Shown here: positions 27,069 to 36,600 of the stretch, piece by piece | Layout: every line of letters starts with the position of its first letter | Position numbering within the stretch: the first letter of the stretch is position 1 | DNA from: Synechococcales cyanobacterium S06 | GTDB taxonomy: Bacteria; Cyanobacteriota; Cyanobacteriia; Cyanobacteriales; JAABRE01 | NCBI GenBank assembly: GCA_011391125.1 | Contig: JAABRE010000005.1 | Span: 38,417-102,416, forward strand | Direction: 5' to 3' | DNA: 64,000 bases | The notes under the pieces: model-generated | What the model saw: only the letters and a program-made list of their open reading frames with translations | Told to the model about the DNA's origin: nothing | Databases searched by the model: none | Translations under genes and position numbers: made by a program

Positions 27069-28016
27069 ATGATGGTCATTTTCACTGAAAAAATTAAAGA
27101 AAAGGCGATTTCACTAGGTTTTCATAAGGTAGGGATAGCATCAGCAACCAGCCAAGAAAAATCAAGCAAATATTTAGCAGAATGGTTAAATTTAGGGTAT
27201 CATGCCGAGATGGCTTGGATGAATAATCCTAAGCGTTTTGAAATTAAACAATCTTTAACTGAGGTAGAATCAGTTATTTGTGTAGCTTTAAATTACTATA
27301 CGCCCCACCAACATTCAGAAAACCCCGAAGATGGCAAAATCTCTCGCTATGGTTGGGGTCGAGATTATCATAAAATTATGCACAAAAAGTTAAAAACCTT
27401 CTCTCGTTGGTTGGAAGAGCAGCAAGAAGGTGTTAAAACTAAATATTATGCCGATACCGGACCGATTCAAGATAAAGTTTGGGCCAGTCAATCTGGCTTG
27501 GGTTGGATTGCTAAAAATGGTAATCTGATTACAAGAGAATATGGTAGTTGGGTTTTTTTGGGGGAAATTTTAACTAATCTTAAGTTAAGTCCCGATCAAC
27601 CCCACACTAATCATTGTGGCACCTGTACTCGCTGTTTAGATGCTTGTCCTACCCAGGCCATTGTTAAACCTTTTGTGGTGGATGCTAATAAATGTATCGC
27701 CTATCACACCATCGAAAATCGCGCCGAAACTTTACCCGAAAACATCACCGTAAATCTCAACAACTGGATTGCTGGTTGTGATATTTGCCAAGATGTCTGT
27801 CCTTGGAATCAAAGATTTGCCAAAGAAACCGATATCGCCGATTTTCAGCCTTATCCTGATAATATTGCGCCAAAATTAACAGATTTAGCCCAATTATCCC
27901 CAGAAGATTGGGATAACCGGTTTAGAGGTTCAGCTTTAAGACGAATTAAACCCTATATGTGGCGAAGAAATGCGAATTCTGCCAAAAATAATGCAAAAAT
28001 AACAATTGACAATTGA
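27069..28016 (+). CDS. queG: Epoxyqueuosine reductase QueG
   Basis: QueG reduces epoxyqueuosine to queuosine in tRNA using cobalamin and two [4Fe-4S] clusters. The 315-residue product has an N-terminal reductase domain with ADTGPIQDKVWASQSGLGWIAKNG, which includes the catalytic Asp. The two ferredoxin-like motifs are CGTCTRCLDACPTQAI and CDICQDVCPW. The usual C-terminal HEAT part is short here, as in many cyanobacterial forms. ATG at 27069 is followed at once by a second ATG. queF is 1.2 kb upstream on the other strand. Confidence 0.96.
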   Translation: MMVIFTEKIKEKAISLGFHKVGIASATSQEKSSKYLAEWLNLGYHAEMAWMNNPKRFEIKQSLTEVESVICVALNYYTPHQHSENPEDGKISRYGWGRDYHKIMHKKLKTFSRWLEEQQEGVKTKYYADTGPIQDKVWASQSGLGWIAKNGNLITREYGSWVFLGEILTNLKLSPDQPHTNHCGTCTRCLDACPTQAIVKPFVVDANKCIAYHTIENRAETLPENITVNLNNWIAGCDICQDVCPWNQRFAKETDIADFQPYPDNIAPKLTDLAQLSPEDWDNRFRGSALRRIKPYMWRRNANSAKNNAKITIDN

Positions 28017-28100
28017 CAAAAACTCCTTTGACAATTGACAATTGTAACAGATTACTTTTAACTGTTAACATTTAACTGAATTACTGTTAACTGTTAACTG

Positions 28101-28397
28101 TTATTTTTTACTCAGAGAAACCGTAAATAATTTATCTAAAGTGTCAAAAAGACTGGCAGAAAGATCACCTCGATCAATTCTTCTTTGTAAGGAATCATAA
28201 AAAGATTCACTCACAACCTGTATTCCATCTCCTAATTCAAAAGGAGGAGATGGTAACATGGGAATACCTTTTTGATATGCAGCGTAAGCATTGATAAACC
28301 AGTTAGTTAGGTCAATATCATTATTACGATAACTAAAGCTACGTTGACCTTGTTTATCATTATAAGAAACACCGCGCCATTTAATTTGACTGGCCAT
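28101..28397 (-). CDS. Small hypothetical protein
   Basis: The 98-residue product starts MASQIKWRGVSYNDKQGQRSFSYRNNDIDL. It is soluble and of mixed charge, without cysteine, signal peptide or repeats. The start has ATG with an AT-rich upstream region and no clear RBS. It faces queG tail to tail across an 84-bp gap with repeated GACAATTG and GTTAACTGTTAACTG words. I cannot assign a family. Confidence 0.6.
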   Translation of the reverse strand: MASQIKWRGVSYNDKQGQRSFSYRNNDIDLTNWFINAYAAYQKGIPMLPSPPFELGDGIQVVSESFYDSLQRRIDRGDLSASLFDTLDKLFTVSLSKK

Positions 28398-28537
28398 AGT
28401 TTTTAATTTGTATTTACTTTAATAATTTTACAACTATTAATCTATATTTTTATTTAATTATTGTTTGTTAAAATCGTTACAATTTTAGTTAAGGAATCAG
28501 CATAATTGACAATTTATTTAATTAGAATTTGCTAAAT

Positions 28538-28746
28538 AGGGTTTACGGAAAAAAGCTGACAGCTATGTAGATCAAGAATTTCAAGTTGGTGGGACTTGAA
28601 TTAAGTGCAAGGATTGCAACAAATAATAGTAAAAAACCTTACATTTACTGGGATTAATCAAGATTTTTGCTCGTCAAAAGACCCGGTCAAACTATCAACT
28701 ATCAACTATCCACTCGCCCTCACCCGCCATTTATTCAGCAAACCCT
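28538..28746 (+). mobile_element. MITE family A, copy 1 (209 bp)
   Basis: The ends AGGGTTTACGGAAAAAAGC and GCCATTTATTCAGCAAACCCT form imperfect 20-bp inverted repeats. The flanks AAAT (28534-28537 and 28747-28750) look like a target duplication. The element has no transposase. It carries tandem ATCAACT heptamers. The same sequence occurs at 33001-33216 (inverted) and 49236-49451. The rest of the 28398-28832 gap shows no gene. Confidence 0.85.
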
Positions 28747-28832
28747 AAATAATTTGTTACCATTAAATATCAATCTTCGTTTTTGTTAACTAAAAAAGCT
28801 AGTTACCTATTTCAAGTTAACTAGCTTTTGAA

Positions 28833-28906
<74 letters not shown>

Positions 28907-28976
28907 TCGCTCTTCTTATTATAAACATAAACATTTAAAAATAGCAAGCCTTTTGGGAAAAAAAGTTTTTGGCAAC

Positions 28977-29924
28977 TTAAATCATGGATAAATCCCCTAG
29001 CACTTCTAAGCGTTTATACTTACTCAAGATTAAAAACTGTTCCGAGAGGGATTCAGCTACCGTAGGACTAATCCACCCCATTTGTCTGAGTAAATGAATG
29101 GCCACTGCATATTTAGCGCGTTTTGAGCCGTCTTTAACCTTAATCGCTAACCCCATACCTTCACCAAGACGGCCAATACATTGAATCCCCTCAGCTCCTG
29201 CTTTACTAACCAATTTGCCGCCGGTTTGCTGGATTAATTCACTGTCAAAATGACCTGCTCCTCCCACCATAATTGGATAGTGAGTCATTGCCCTGACAAT
29301 GCGCTCTAAATCAAGATTGTCGCCCGAAGCAAGTTGGGCGTATAAATAGGCCATTTGCCCCAATTGCATCAAATAAATCGGCGCTCCACAGTCATCATGG
29401 GCGGTAATAAATTCATCAGCCGGCATTTTCAGCAATTCAGAAATTTGGGATAAAATCAATTGTTGTACGGGATGGGCGCGACTGAGGTAATTATTTAAGG
29501 GCCAACCGTATTTTTTAGCAACGGCCAACATTCCCGCGTGTTTACCGGAGCAGTTATATTCTAAAGGGCTTTTTTTGCCTTCGGGAATGGGACATTGTAG
29601 GGCCGTTGGTTCAATTTCGGCCCGCCAAAGAATATTAAACACCTGTCGTGCTTGTTCTTTCGTACCTTGATGGGAACTACAAATTATGGCCAAGTCTTTA
29701 TCGGTAAGATTGTAGTTGCTTAAAGTGCCTGTAGTGGTGACCGCTAAAGCTTGAAAAGGTTTGAGGGCAGAGCGCATAAAAGCACAAGTATCAGCACTAC
29801 CGGCTACGGATAGCAGTCGGCCTCGTTGATCATAAACGGCAGCTTCCGCTTGATGCACTGATTCGATAATGCCCTCTCGTAACAAATGAACTTCTAGATT
29901 TGGTGCTGATGTACGTTTTCTCAT
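28977..29924 (-). CDS. L-asparaginase II family (Rhizobium type) protein
   Basis: The 315-residue protein belongs to the thermolabile asparaginase family unrelated to E. coli AnsA/B. Markers are REGIIESVHQAEAAVYD, the catalytic Ser region RSALKPFQALA, CSSHQGT, NCSGKHAGMLA and HDDCGAPIYLMQLGQMA. It should hydrolyse asparagine to aspartate and ammonia in the cytosol. It starts 12 nt after the CGLD27 gene stop, so it is probably the third gene of an rsfS-CGLD27-asparaginase operon, an arrangement I recall from other cyanobacteria. Confidence 0.92.
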   Translation of the reverse strand: MRKRTSAPNLEVHLLREGIIESVHQAEAAVYDQRGRLLSVAGSADTCAFMRSALKPFQALAVTTTGTLSNYNLTDKDLAIICSSHQGTKEQARQVFNILWRAEIEPTALQCPIPEGKKSPLEYNCSGKHAGMLAVAKKYGWPLNNYLSRAHPVQQLILSQISELLKMPADEFITAHDDCGAPIYLMQLGQMAYLYAQLASGDNLDLERIVRAMTHYPIMVGGAGHFDSELIQQTGGKLVSKAGAEGIQCIGRLGEGMGLAIKVKDGSKRAKYAVAIHLLRQMGWISPTVAESLSEQFLILSKYKRLEVLGDLSMI

Positions 29925-29935
29925 GCTGATTTACT

Positions 29936-30436
29936 CTAAATTAAAAACCAAATTAATATACCAAGACTAATTAAAATGCTGATCATTAGGCCTGTTTTTT
30001 GTAAACGGGCTAAAATTGGCCGGATTTCATAAGCAACAAGAAGGCGATCGCGATTTAAGACTGAAGCTGGTTTGAGCCAAATTTGGCCATCATACCAACC
30101 TGATTCTTCATAGAAAACCTGATCATCTTCCAACCGGGAGCCGACATAACTCCAGCCTAAATATAGTCTAATTAATACAAATATTACGAATAAAGCCGCT
30201 CCTCCTGCGCTGCACAAAATCAACTGAAATAGTGCTTTAGCGGGAGTAAAACTGGCTGCCGAAATCGGAGTGGCAATCAATAAACCCCAAAACCAAACCC
30301 AGAGCAACTTACGCCCATAATGAACCAATGTAAAAGTTGGCCAACAAAAAAACCAAGACTCCCTTAACTGTTCATATTCATTTACGGGTTGTTGTTCAAT
30401 GGGTACAGGGCAGATGTCAACGGAAGATTCCCTCAT
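29936..30436 (-). CDS. CGLD27 (DUF1230) family membrane protein
   Basis: The 166-residue protein begins with the family signature CPVPIEQQPVNEYEQLRESW followed by FFCWPT. It has hydrophobic segments at about 45-70, 78-95 and 145-165. The family is conserved in cyanobacteria and plastids (green-lineage gene CGLD27), and plant work links it to photosynthesis and iron or manganese homeostasis; the biochemical role is unknown. It is the middle gene of a probable operon with rsfS and the asparaginase. Confidence 0.9.
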   Translation of the reverse strand: MRESSVDICPVPIEQQPVNEYEQLRESWFFCWPTFTLVHYGRKLLWVWFWGLLIATPISAASFTPAKALFQLILCSAGGAALFVIFVLIRLYLGWSYVGSRLEDDQVFYEESGWYDGQIWLKPASVLNRDRLLVAYEIRPILARLQKTGLMISILISLGILIWFLI

Positions 30437-30500
30437 AGAAGAAGTAAGAAGTAAGAAGTAAAAAGTAAGAAGTTAAGAAGTAAGAAAATAGGAAGTAACT
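30437..30500. repeat. AAGTAAG heptamer run
   Basis: About six copies of AAGTAAG/AAGAAGT-type 7-mers lie between rsfS and the CGLD27 start. The word differs from the TAATAGG array at 12121 but has the same 7-nt period. Confidence 0.7.
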
Positions 30501-30522
30501 GCTTAAGGAATTACTACTTGAG

Positions 30523-30909
30523 TTACAAGAGAATGCGTTGAGCATGACCCCAAAATGCCTCTAAATTGTAGTATTCTCGTTCTTGGGGTGACATAATATG
30601 GACAATGACATCACCATAATCTAACAATATCCAACTGCCCTCGTTTTTGCCTGCGGCTCGGACAGGATTTTGGCCAAATTTCTGTTCCACTTTAGCCTCA
30701 ATGGAATCGCAAATCGCCCTTACTTGGGCTTTAGAAAAACCGGTGACAATGACAAAATAATCGGTTAAATAGGAGATGTCAGCTATTTTTAAGACGACCA
30801 AATCATCAGCTTTACGATCTTCGGCTGCTTCAGCAATAGTGCGCACTAATTCGGTGCTATCTTCGATGTGACTGGTTGATGCTTGATTCTGGTTAACTTC
30901 TTGGGTCAT
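30523..30909 (-). CDS. rsfS: Ribosome silencing factor RsfS
   Basis: RsfS binds L14 on the 50S subunit and blocks subunit joining when nutrients are short. The 128-residue product has the family core [34 protein letters not shown], then [33 protein letters not shown] at 30909 is preferred; a TTG is one codon upstream. It heads the operon with CGLD27 and asparaginase. The gene order is conserved in cyanobacteria as far as I recall. Confidence 0.95.
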   Translation of the reverse strand: MTQEVNQNQASTSHIEDSTELVRTIAEAAEDRKADDLVVLKIADISYLTDYFVIVTGFSKAQVRAICDSIEAKVEQKFGQNPVRAAGKNEGSWILLDYGDVIVHIMSPQEREYYNLEAFWGHAQRILL

Positions 30910-30970
30910 CAAAATTTTTAACTAGTAAATTCTATAATTGTATTCTCATCATAACAAAAACAATTAATAA

Positions 30971-31000
30971 TTGATAGTTAACAGTTATAACAACTATCAA
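30971..31000 (-). terminator. Hairpin after the ParE-like toxin
   Basis: TTGATAGTT (30971-30979) pairs perfectly with AACTATCAA (30992-31000). The right arm belongs to an ACTATCA heptamer run. There is no strong T run, so a terminator role is tentative. Confidence 0.35.
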
Positions 31001-31014
31001 CTATCAACTATTGT

Positions 31015-31305
31015 TTAACTTGTTTGTAACAGTTTTTTCTGGTGAATTAGTGCCGCAATGGTAACAATTTCAGCGTCAATACGATAAATAATTCGATAAC
31101 TATAAACCGCTTTTTCCTTGATATTGTCCTCTCCTAATTCCGGTACTAATTTCCCCGTGTCTGCATCTTGATGTAGATGCCTAGTTGTGGTCAGGATTTC
31201 CTGTATCATCGCAGCAGCGTATGATGGGGAATCCCTGGCAATATAGGCGGCAATTGTTTCAACATCTTCAATTGCCTTAACTGACCAAATTACTCGATAA
31301 GCCAT
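31015..31305 (-). CDS. ParE/RelE-family toxin
   Basis: The 96-residue protein reads MAYRVIWSVKAIEDVETIAAYIARDSPSYAA at the start and GKLVPELGEDNIKEKAVYSYRIIYRI further on, the standard ParE pattern. ParE toxins poison gyrase and RelE toxins cut mRNA, and the sequence alone does not decide between them. The helix-hairpin start and the SYRIIYRI strand favour ParE. The antitoxin gene lies upstream and overlaps the toxin start by 16 nt. It appears intact. Confidence 0.85.
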   Translation of the reverse strand: MAYRVIWSVKAIEDVETIAAYIARDSPSYAAAMIQEILTTTRHLHQDADTGKLVPELGEDNIKEKAVYSYRIIYRIDAEIVTIAALIHQKKLLQTS

Positions 31306-31478
31306 TTACTTAATATATTTTCCGCATCTTCTTGTTGAAGTCGTCCTTCGGTATCTGCTAATTTTAACCCTTCATACACTTTTTGGAATACATATAAGTG
31401 ATAGTGTATGTCTTCAACAGAACATTCATTTGGTAGCTTTTTCAACAAAGATTCAATCTTGCTTTTAGTGGTGTTCAT
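31290..31478 (-). CDS. Antitoxin partner of the ParE-like toxin
   Basis: The 62-residue acidic helical protein starts MNTTKSKIESLLKKLPNECSVEDIHYHLYVFQKVYEGLK. The LPNECSVEDIHYHLYVF stretch is typical of small antitoxins paired with ParE-like toxins in cyanobacteria. The C-terminal helix (QQEDAENILSKWLIE) should contact the toxin. It precedes the toxin and overlaps it by 16 nt, so translation is coupled. No separate DNA-binding fold is clear. Confidence 0.75.
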   Translation of the reverse strand: MNTTKSKIESLLKKLPNECSVEDIHYHLYVFQKVYEGLKLADTEGRLQQEDAENILSKWLIE

Positions 31479-31638
31479 ATAGCTATCTTAAGATATTAAC
31501 AGAAGAGATAATTTTATAGTTGTGTTCCCGATTATATCAGATGAACACCGATCGATCGTTTTAAGAAATTCTTTTTTGTTACTGGGAATGGGATTTTTGT
31601 GGGGACAATTGATAAGTTGTCCCGGGGTATAGTTATAA

Positions 31639-32844
31639 TTACTTATTGGTAAATAATTTAAAGTAATTAGAAACCAAAAATTCCTTAACACCAAATGTAA
31701 GATAAGTCAAGGGATTGATAGTAATTATAATATTACGAAAATCCCTTTTAGCGGAGTTAACGATTTGTTTGGCCACCCAGTCAGCGGACATGATCCCAAT
31801 GGGATTAAGATTACTTTTAAATGGTCCAAGGATTAGTTTACGAATCACACAGGGAGCGTTTAAACGTTTTAAGGTAACTAAATCCCCTAATGTACGTTTA
31901 CTTAACTCATATAATGGGCTAAATGCGGGGTTAACTTCTGCTTCTGAAGTATTTACCCACAATTCTTTTTTGACTATGTCTTGATTGGTTTTTACTGTGG
32001 TTAAAAATAATTCCATTAAACGGTAACTAGAAAAGGTATTTATTTGATAGGATTTTTCGATCGCCTCCTGAGTTTTTGCTCCGTGAACATTAATTCCGTG
32101 GTTAAGTATTAAGATGTCGATTTTCTCTAATTCTTGTGCTAATTCTTGTTCGTTTCCTACTTGCCAAATAACAGTTTTTACTGGCATATTTTCGCCGTTA
32201 TTGCTGATAGTAAGTTCCTGATTAGATGAGGTGAAAGCGGTTACTTTTGCTCCCGATAAATGTAGGTATTTTAACAGTGCTAAACCTAAAGTTCCACTGG
32301 CTCCCGTAACAGCAACCTTCTTCCCTTTTAAAGACAAAGCTGTGCCTAAAATTTGATCTAATACGGTTATTGTTCCGCAAAAATAGGCGTTTTGATTGTC
32401 AAAATGGTGTCGCCAATGGTAAGGTTTATTAACAAATAAATTGCCCGGTATGGTGGTAAAATCTCCTGGCCGATGGGTAAGATCGGTTAATTCATCAGCG
32501 TGAGGAATTCCGGCACCGCGGGCGATGGCCGTGGCTAAAAATGTTAAAGTATAAATTGAACCAGACCAGGCCGTCCAAGAATAAGCTAAATTAAATTGAG
32601 CAATAATTATCCAAAATAAAACGCCAAAAGTTAACATTACCAAAGCTTCTGGTACGTCATTATACCAATGAGCTTGTTTATAAATGGTATCACTGACTAC
32701 CGACAAGTCCGGACGAAATACCCGATGATGCCAACCATGGAGACGGTAAAGGAGGGGCCATTGATGTGCCAACCAATGATAAAAATCCCGTACCAATTCT
32801 ACCCAAAAGATAGATAACAATAAGATTACAGCTGCGATTAACAT
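31639..32844 (-). CDS. Bifunctional fatty acid hydroxylase/sterol desaturase-like + short-chain dehydrogenase
   Basis: The 401-residue protein fuses two parts. Residues about 1-170 are membrane-bound and carry the histidine boxes HGWHHR and HWRHH of the fatty acid hydroxylase superfamily, plus HWLAH early on. Residues about 172-385 are an NAD(P)-binding fold with VTGASGTLGLALLKYL and NHGINVHG, but the catalytic Tyr-x-x-x-Lys region reads YELSKRTLG, which fits SDR enzymes. The substrate is unknown; lipid or carotenoid modification is possible. The same fusion is known in other cyanobacteria. It stands alone. Confidence 0.87.
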   Translation of the reverse strand: MLIAAVILLLSIFWVELVRDFYHWLAHQWPLLYRLHGWHHRVFRPDLSVVSDTIYKQAHWYNDVPEALVMLTFGVLFWIIIAQFNLAYSWTAWSGSIYTLTFLATAIARGAGIPHADELTDLTHRPGDFTTIPGNLFVNKPYHWRHHFDNQNAYFCGTITVLDQILGTALSLKGKKVAVTGASGTLGLALLKYLHLSGAKVTAFTSSNQELTISNNGENMPVKTVIWQVGNEQELAQELEKIDILILNHGINVHGAKTQEAIEKSYQINTFSSYRLMELFLTTVKTNQDIVKKELWVNTSEAEVNPAFSPLYELSKRTLGDLVTLKRLNAPCVIRKLILGPFKSNLNPIGIMSADWVAKQIVNSAKRDFRNIIITINPLTYLTFGVKEFLVSNYFKLFTNK

Positions 32845-33000
32845 TTTTTTGAGAAGATATAATTAAACGATTATTAAAATCTTGACATAAAAATTTGACA
32901 ATAAAAAAATAATATTTTGTAGCGAAATATACAGAATTTAAGGTAGAAATATGTTAATAAAAAAGTCCTTTGGTAGGGCATGCACTTCCCACCCTACATT

Positions 33001-33216
33001 AGGGTTTGCTGAATAAATGGCTGGTGAGGGCGAGTTGATAGTTGATAGTTGATAGTTGATAGTTTGACCGGGTCTTTTGACGAGCAAAAATCTTGATTAA
33101 TCCCCGTAAATGTAAGGTTTTTTACTATTATTTGTTGAAATCCTTGCACTTAAATCAAGTCCCACCAACTTGAAAGTATTGATATACATGGCTTTGTGCT
33201 TTTTTCAGTAAACCCT
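33001..33216 (-). mobile_element. MITE family A, copy 2 (216 bp, inverted)
   Basis: This copy runs AGGGTTTGCTGAATAAATGG ... CAGTAAACCCT, the reverse of copies 1 and 3. The flanks ACATT (32996-33000 and 33217-33221) are a 5-bp direct repeat. It carries four TTGATAG units. Its right end abuts the hicB stop codon. The 32845-33000 stretch has one GGTAGGG/CCCACCC palindrome and nothing else I can name. Confidence 0.85.
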
Positions 33217-33219
33217 ACA

Positions 33220-33417
33220 TTAGAAGAATTGCACCAAGTCTAATGCTTCAGGTTGACGAATTTCGTTGGCTACTTCTAACCAACCTTGAATGGCATCTTG
33301 CAGATTAGTGATGACTTCTTCCATCGTGTCTCCTTCGGTGATACATCCGGGTAGGGCTGGAACTTCAGCCCAGTAACCACCTTCCTCAGCAGGATGAATA
33401 ATCGCTTTAATTTTCAT
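33220..33417 (-). CDS. Orphan HicB-family antitoxin-like protein
   Basis: The 65-residue product reads MKIKAIIHPAEEGGYWAEVP followed by GCITEGDTMEEVITNLQDAIQGWLEVA, the partial RNase H-like fold of HicB. It lacks the C-terminal DNA-binding extension of many HicB proteins. No hicA gene is adjacent on either side. The MITE at 33001-33216 begins at its stop codon: the TAA overlaps the target duplication, so the insertion may have removed a longer tail or a downstream gene. Confidence 0.8.
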   Translation of the reverse strand: MKIKAIIHPAEEGGYWAEVPALPGCITEGDTMEEVITNLQDAIQGWLEVANEIRQPEALDLVQFF

Positions 33418-33661
33418 ATTTGATTAATTAATTCTCGATAAAAATAGATTTTTACAGTGAAGTTATTATAACGAAATTTTGGTTAAAATTATCGATTTTC
33501 TAGGGTGGGAAAAACGGCAAAAAATCTGAGCAAAAAAGTCAAAAATTATTGACAAAGTGAATTAGACTACAATTATCAAAACTGAAAAACAAAAAATGAT
33601 TAACCGTAAACCTTGTTATAGTTAACAAGGTTAGATTTGAGAATTATGATCAGAAAAATAA

Positions 33662-36600
33662 ATGTCTTTGATTCGCCAACCTTTAAGATGTCCTCGAATT
33701 AATCTTGGCCTACGATTGGTGCTAATTGTTCCCTTTGTAGCACAAATTGTTGGTGCTGTGGGATTGGTTGGTTATTTTTCCTATCGTAGTGGACAACAGT
33801 CCATCGAACATTTAGCCGAAAACTTGATGGCGGAAACTGGCGATCGCACCCAGCAACATTTAGATGATTATTTAGGTAAGGCTCAGGAAATCAATCAAAC
33901 GAATTTAGATGCTTTTCAAGCGGGAATTTTGGATTTAAAGGATTTTTCGACTCTAGGAAAATATTTTTATCGTCAAGTAAGATTATTCGATTTTACTTAT
34001 GTAAATTTTGGTAGTGCTGATGGCGGTTTTATCGGTGCTGGTTATCTGGTTAATGATAAGTCAAAATGGGAAATAGCGGAAATTCCCCCTAGTAATCCGA
34101 GACGACTCTTTTCCTATTCGGTGGATGACAATGGTAATCGTATCAAGATTCTCGAAACCGTTGACAATCCTCAAACCAATGATGCTCCTTGGTTTCATGA
34201 CGCAGTAAAAGCTGGTAAACCAATTTGGAGTTCCATTTATAATTGGGGAGATGTGCCCGACATGATTACTATTTCAGCGAGTACTCCGGTCTATGATTCC
34301 CAAAATCGGTTATTGGGTGTACTGGGAATTGATCTCTCACTTTCGCAAATTAGTGCTTTTTTGAATATTTTAAATCATGAGCCCTCGGGCCGTATTTTTA
34401 TTATGGAGCGATCGGGTTTAATGGTTGCTAGTTCTGCCAAGGAGTCACCGACACGGATTATTAAGGGAAAAGCTCAACGTTTGTCAGCTTTAGCAAGCAG
34501 TGAACCTTTGATCACAGAAGTGACGCAAGCTTTAATTGAACATTTTGGCAGTTTAAGGGCGATCGCCAATCCGGTCAATTTACGTCCTAATTTAAAGCAA
34601 AAACCTTTTGTGAGGGTGACACCATATAAAGACGACTATGGTTTAGACTGGCTAATTGTGACGGTAATTCCCGAGTCGGAGTTTATGGGGGAAATTGACC
34701 GCAATATCGAGAATACTTTGGTGTTATCTGGTTTGGCTTTGGTAATCACAACGGGAATAGGTTTATTAACGGCGAATTGGATTATTAATCCCATGGAAAA
34801 ACTTAGCAAAGCAAGTCAAAAGATGGCAAAAGGAGAATGGGACGATTATTTATCAGAGGATATGACCATTACGGAACTAAAAATTCTCTCTGAGTCTTTT
34901 AATCGGATGGCCGTTCAACTATGTCAATCCTTTGATGACCATGACAGGGCCTTAGAAAAGTCAGAAACCAAATATCAAACTTTGTTTGAAACTTTACCCA
35001 TTGGGATTTCCATTACCGATACCAAAGGAAATTTACTCGAAAGTAATCCAGTTTCTGAGGAAATTTTAGGTCTTTCCCGTCAGGAACAAATCCAAAGAAG
35101 TGTGGATGATCCAGCTTGGCAAATAATTCACACGAATGGTTCACCCATGAATCCTGAAGAATACGCCAGTGTAAGGGCCTTAAAAGATAATTGTTTTGTG
35201 GGGAATGTGGAAATGGGAATTATTCGCCCTGATCATAGCATTCGTTGGATTAGTATGAGTGCTTCTCCCATTCCTTTGGCCGATCATGGCGTAGTAATCA
35301 CTTATATTGATATTACCGAACGAAAAGAAGCAGAAATGGAAACGGAGCAAATTCAGCAGTTTTTAAATTCCATTGTCGAAAATATCCCGAATATGATTTT
35401 TGTCAAGGAAGCCAAAAATCTTAAATTTGTCCGTTTAAACAAAGCGGGTGAAGAATTATTGGGTTATCCCCGAGCAGAATTAATCGGAAAAAATGACTAT
35501 GACTTTTTTCCCACGGAAGAAGCGGAGTTTTTCGTGGACAAAGATCGAGAAGTTTTTGCCAAAGGCGTTGTGTTAGATATTCAAGAGGAAAGGATTGAAA
35601 CCCGTTACCAAGGTAGTCGCATTTTACACACGAAAAAAATTCCCCTTTTTGATGAATCGGGTCAACCTCAGTATTTGTTAGGCATTTCCGAAGATATTAC
35701 CGCTCGCCAACAGGTTGAAGAAGCACTCAGGGAATCTAAAATTCAACTGACACAAAAGGCCGAAGAATTAGAAGAGTTTTTTAATACGGCCTTAGATTTA
35801 TTGTGCATTGCGAATTTTGAAGGTTATTTTCTCAAAGTCAACCCATCTTGGCAAAATGTGCTGAGTTATTCCCTAGAGGAGTTAACCGGTTGTCGATTCC
35901 TTGATTTTGTCCATCCTGATGATTTACCTGCCACAATGAGGGCATTAGAGAAATTAGATCAAGGTGAAATTATTTTCAATTTTACCAACCGTTATCGAAC
36001 CAAAAACGGCGACTATCGTTACATAGAATGGCGCTCCACAGCTAAAAATAACTTGATTTATGCAGCGGCAAGAGATATTACCCATCGCCAACAAGCAGAA
36101 ATGGCGTTAATTTCGGCTAAAGAAGCTGCTGAAGCGGCCACCAAGGCGAAAAGCGAGTTTCTGGCCAACATGAGTCACGAAATTAGAACTCCCATGAATG
36201 GTGTCATTGGGCTGATTCAGCTACTTTCTTATACCAATTTGAATCCTGAACAACGGGATTTAGTGCAAACCATTGGCGAAAGTGGCGAAACTTTATTGAC
36301 GATTATTAACGATATTCTCGACTTTTCTAAAATCGAATCCGGGAATTTGCAGTTAGAAGAACAACCTTTCATTCTTGCCGATCTGGTTCAATCTGTGGGC
36401 AAACTTTTGCATAATCAAGGGAGCAAAAAAGGGATTAACCTCGAATATACAATTAAACCGGATGTTCCCAAAACTATTGTCGCCGATGCGGCTAGATTAC
36501 GCCAAATTCTGCTCAATTTGCTCGGAAATGCCCTTAAATTTACGGAAAAAGGCAGCGTTTCGGTTTTGGTTTCTAGTAAATTGCTGACCGAATCTAAGTA

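Noticed and set aside
31488..31694. Minus-strand frame of 68 codons overlapping the desaturase-dehydrogenase end
   Set aside because: Overlaps the conserved gene by 56 nt in another frame and has no recognisable pattern.
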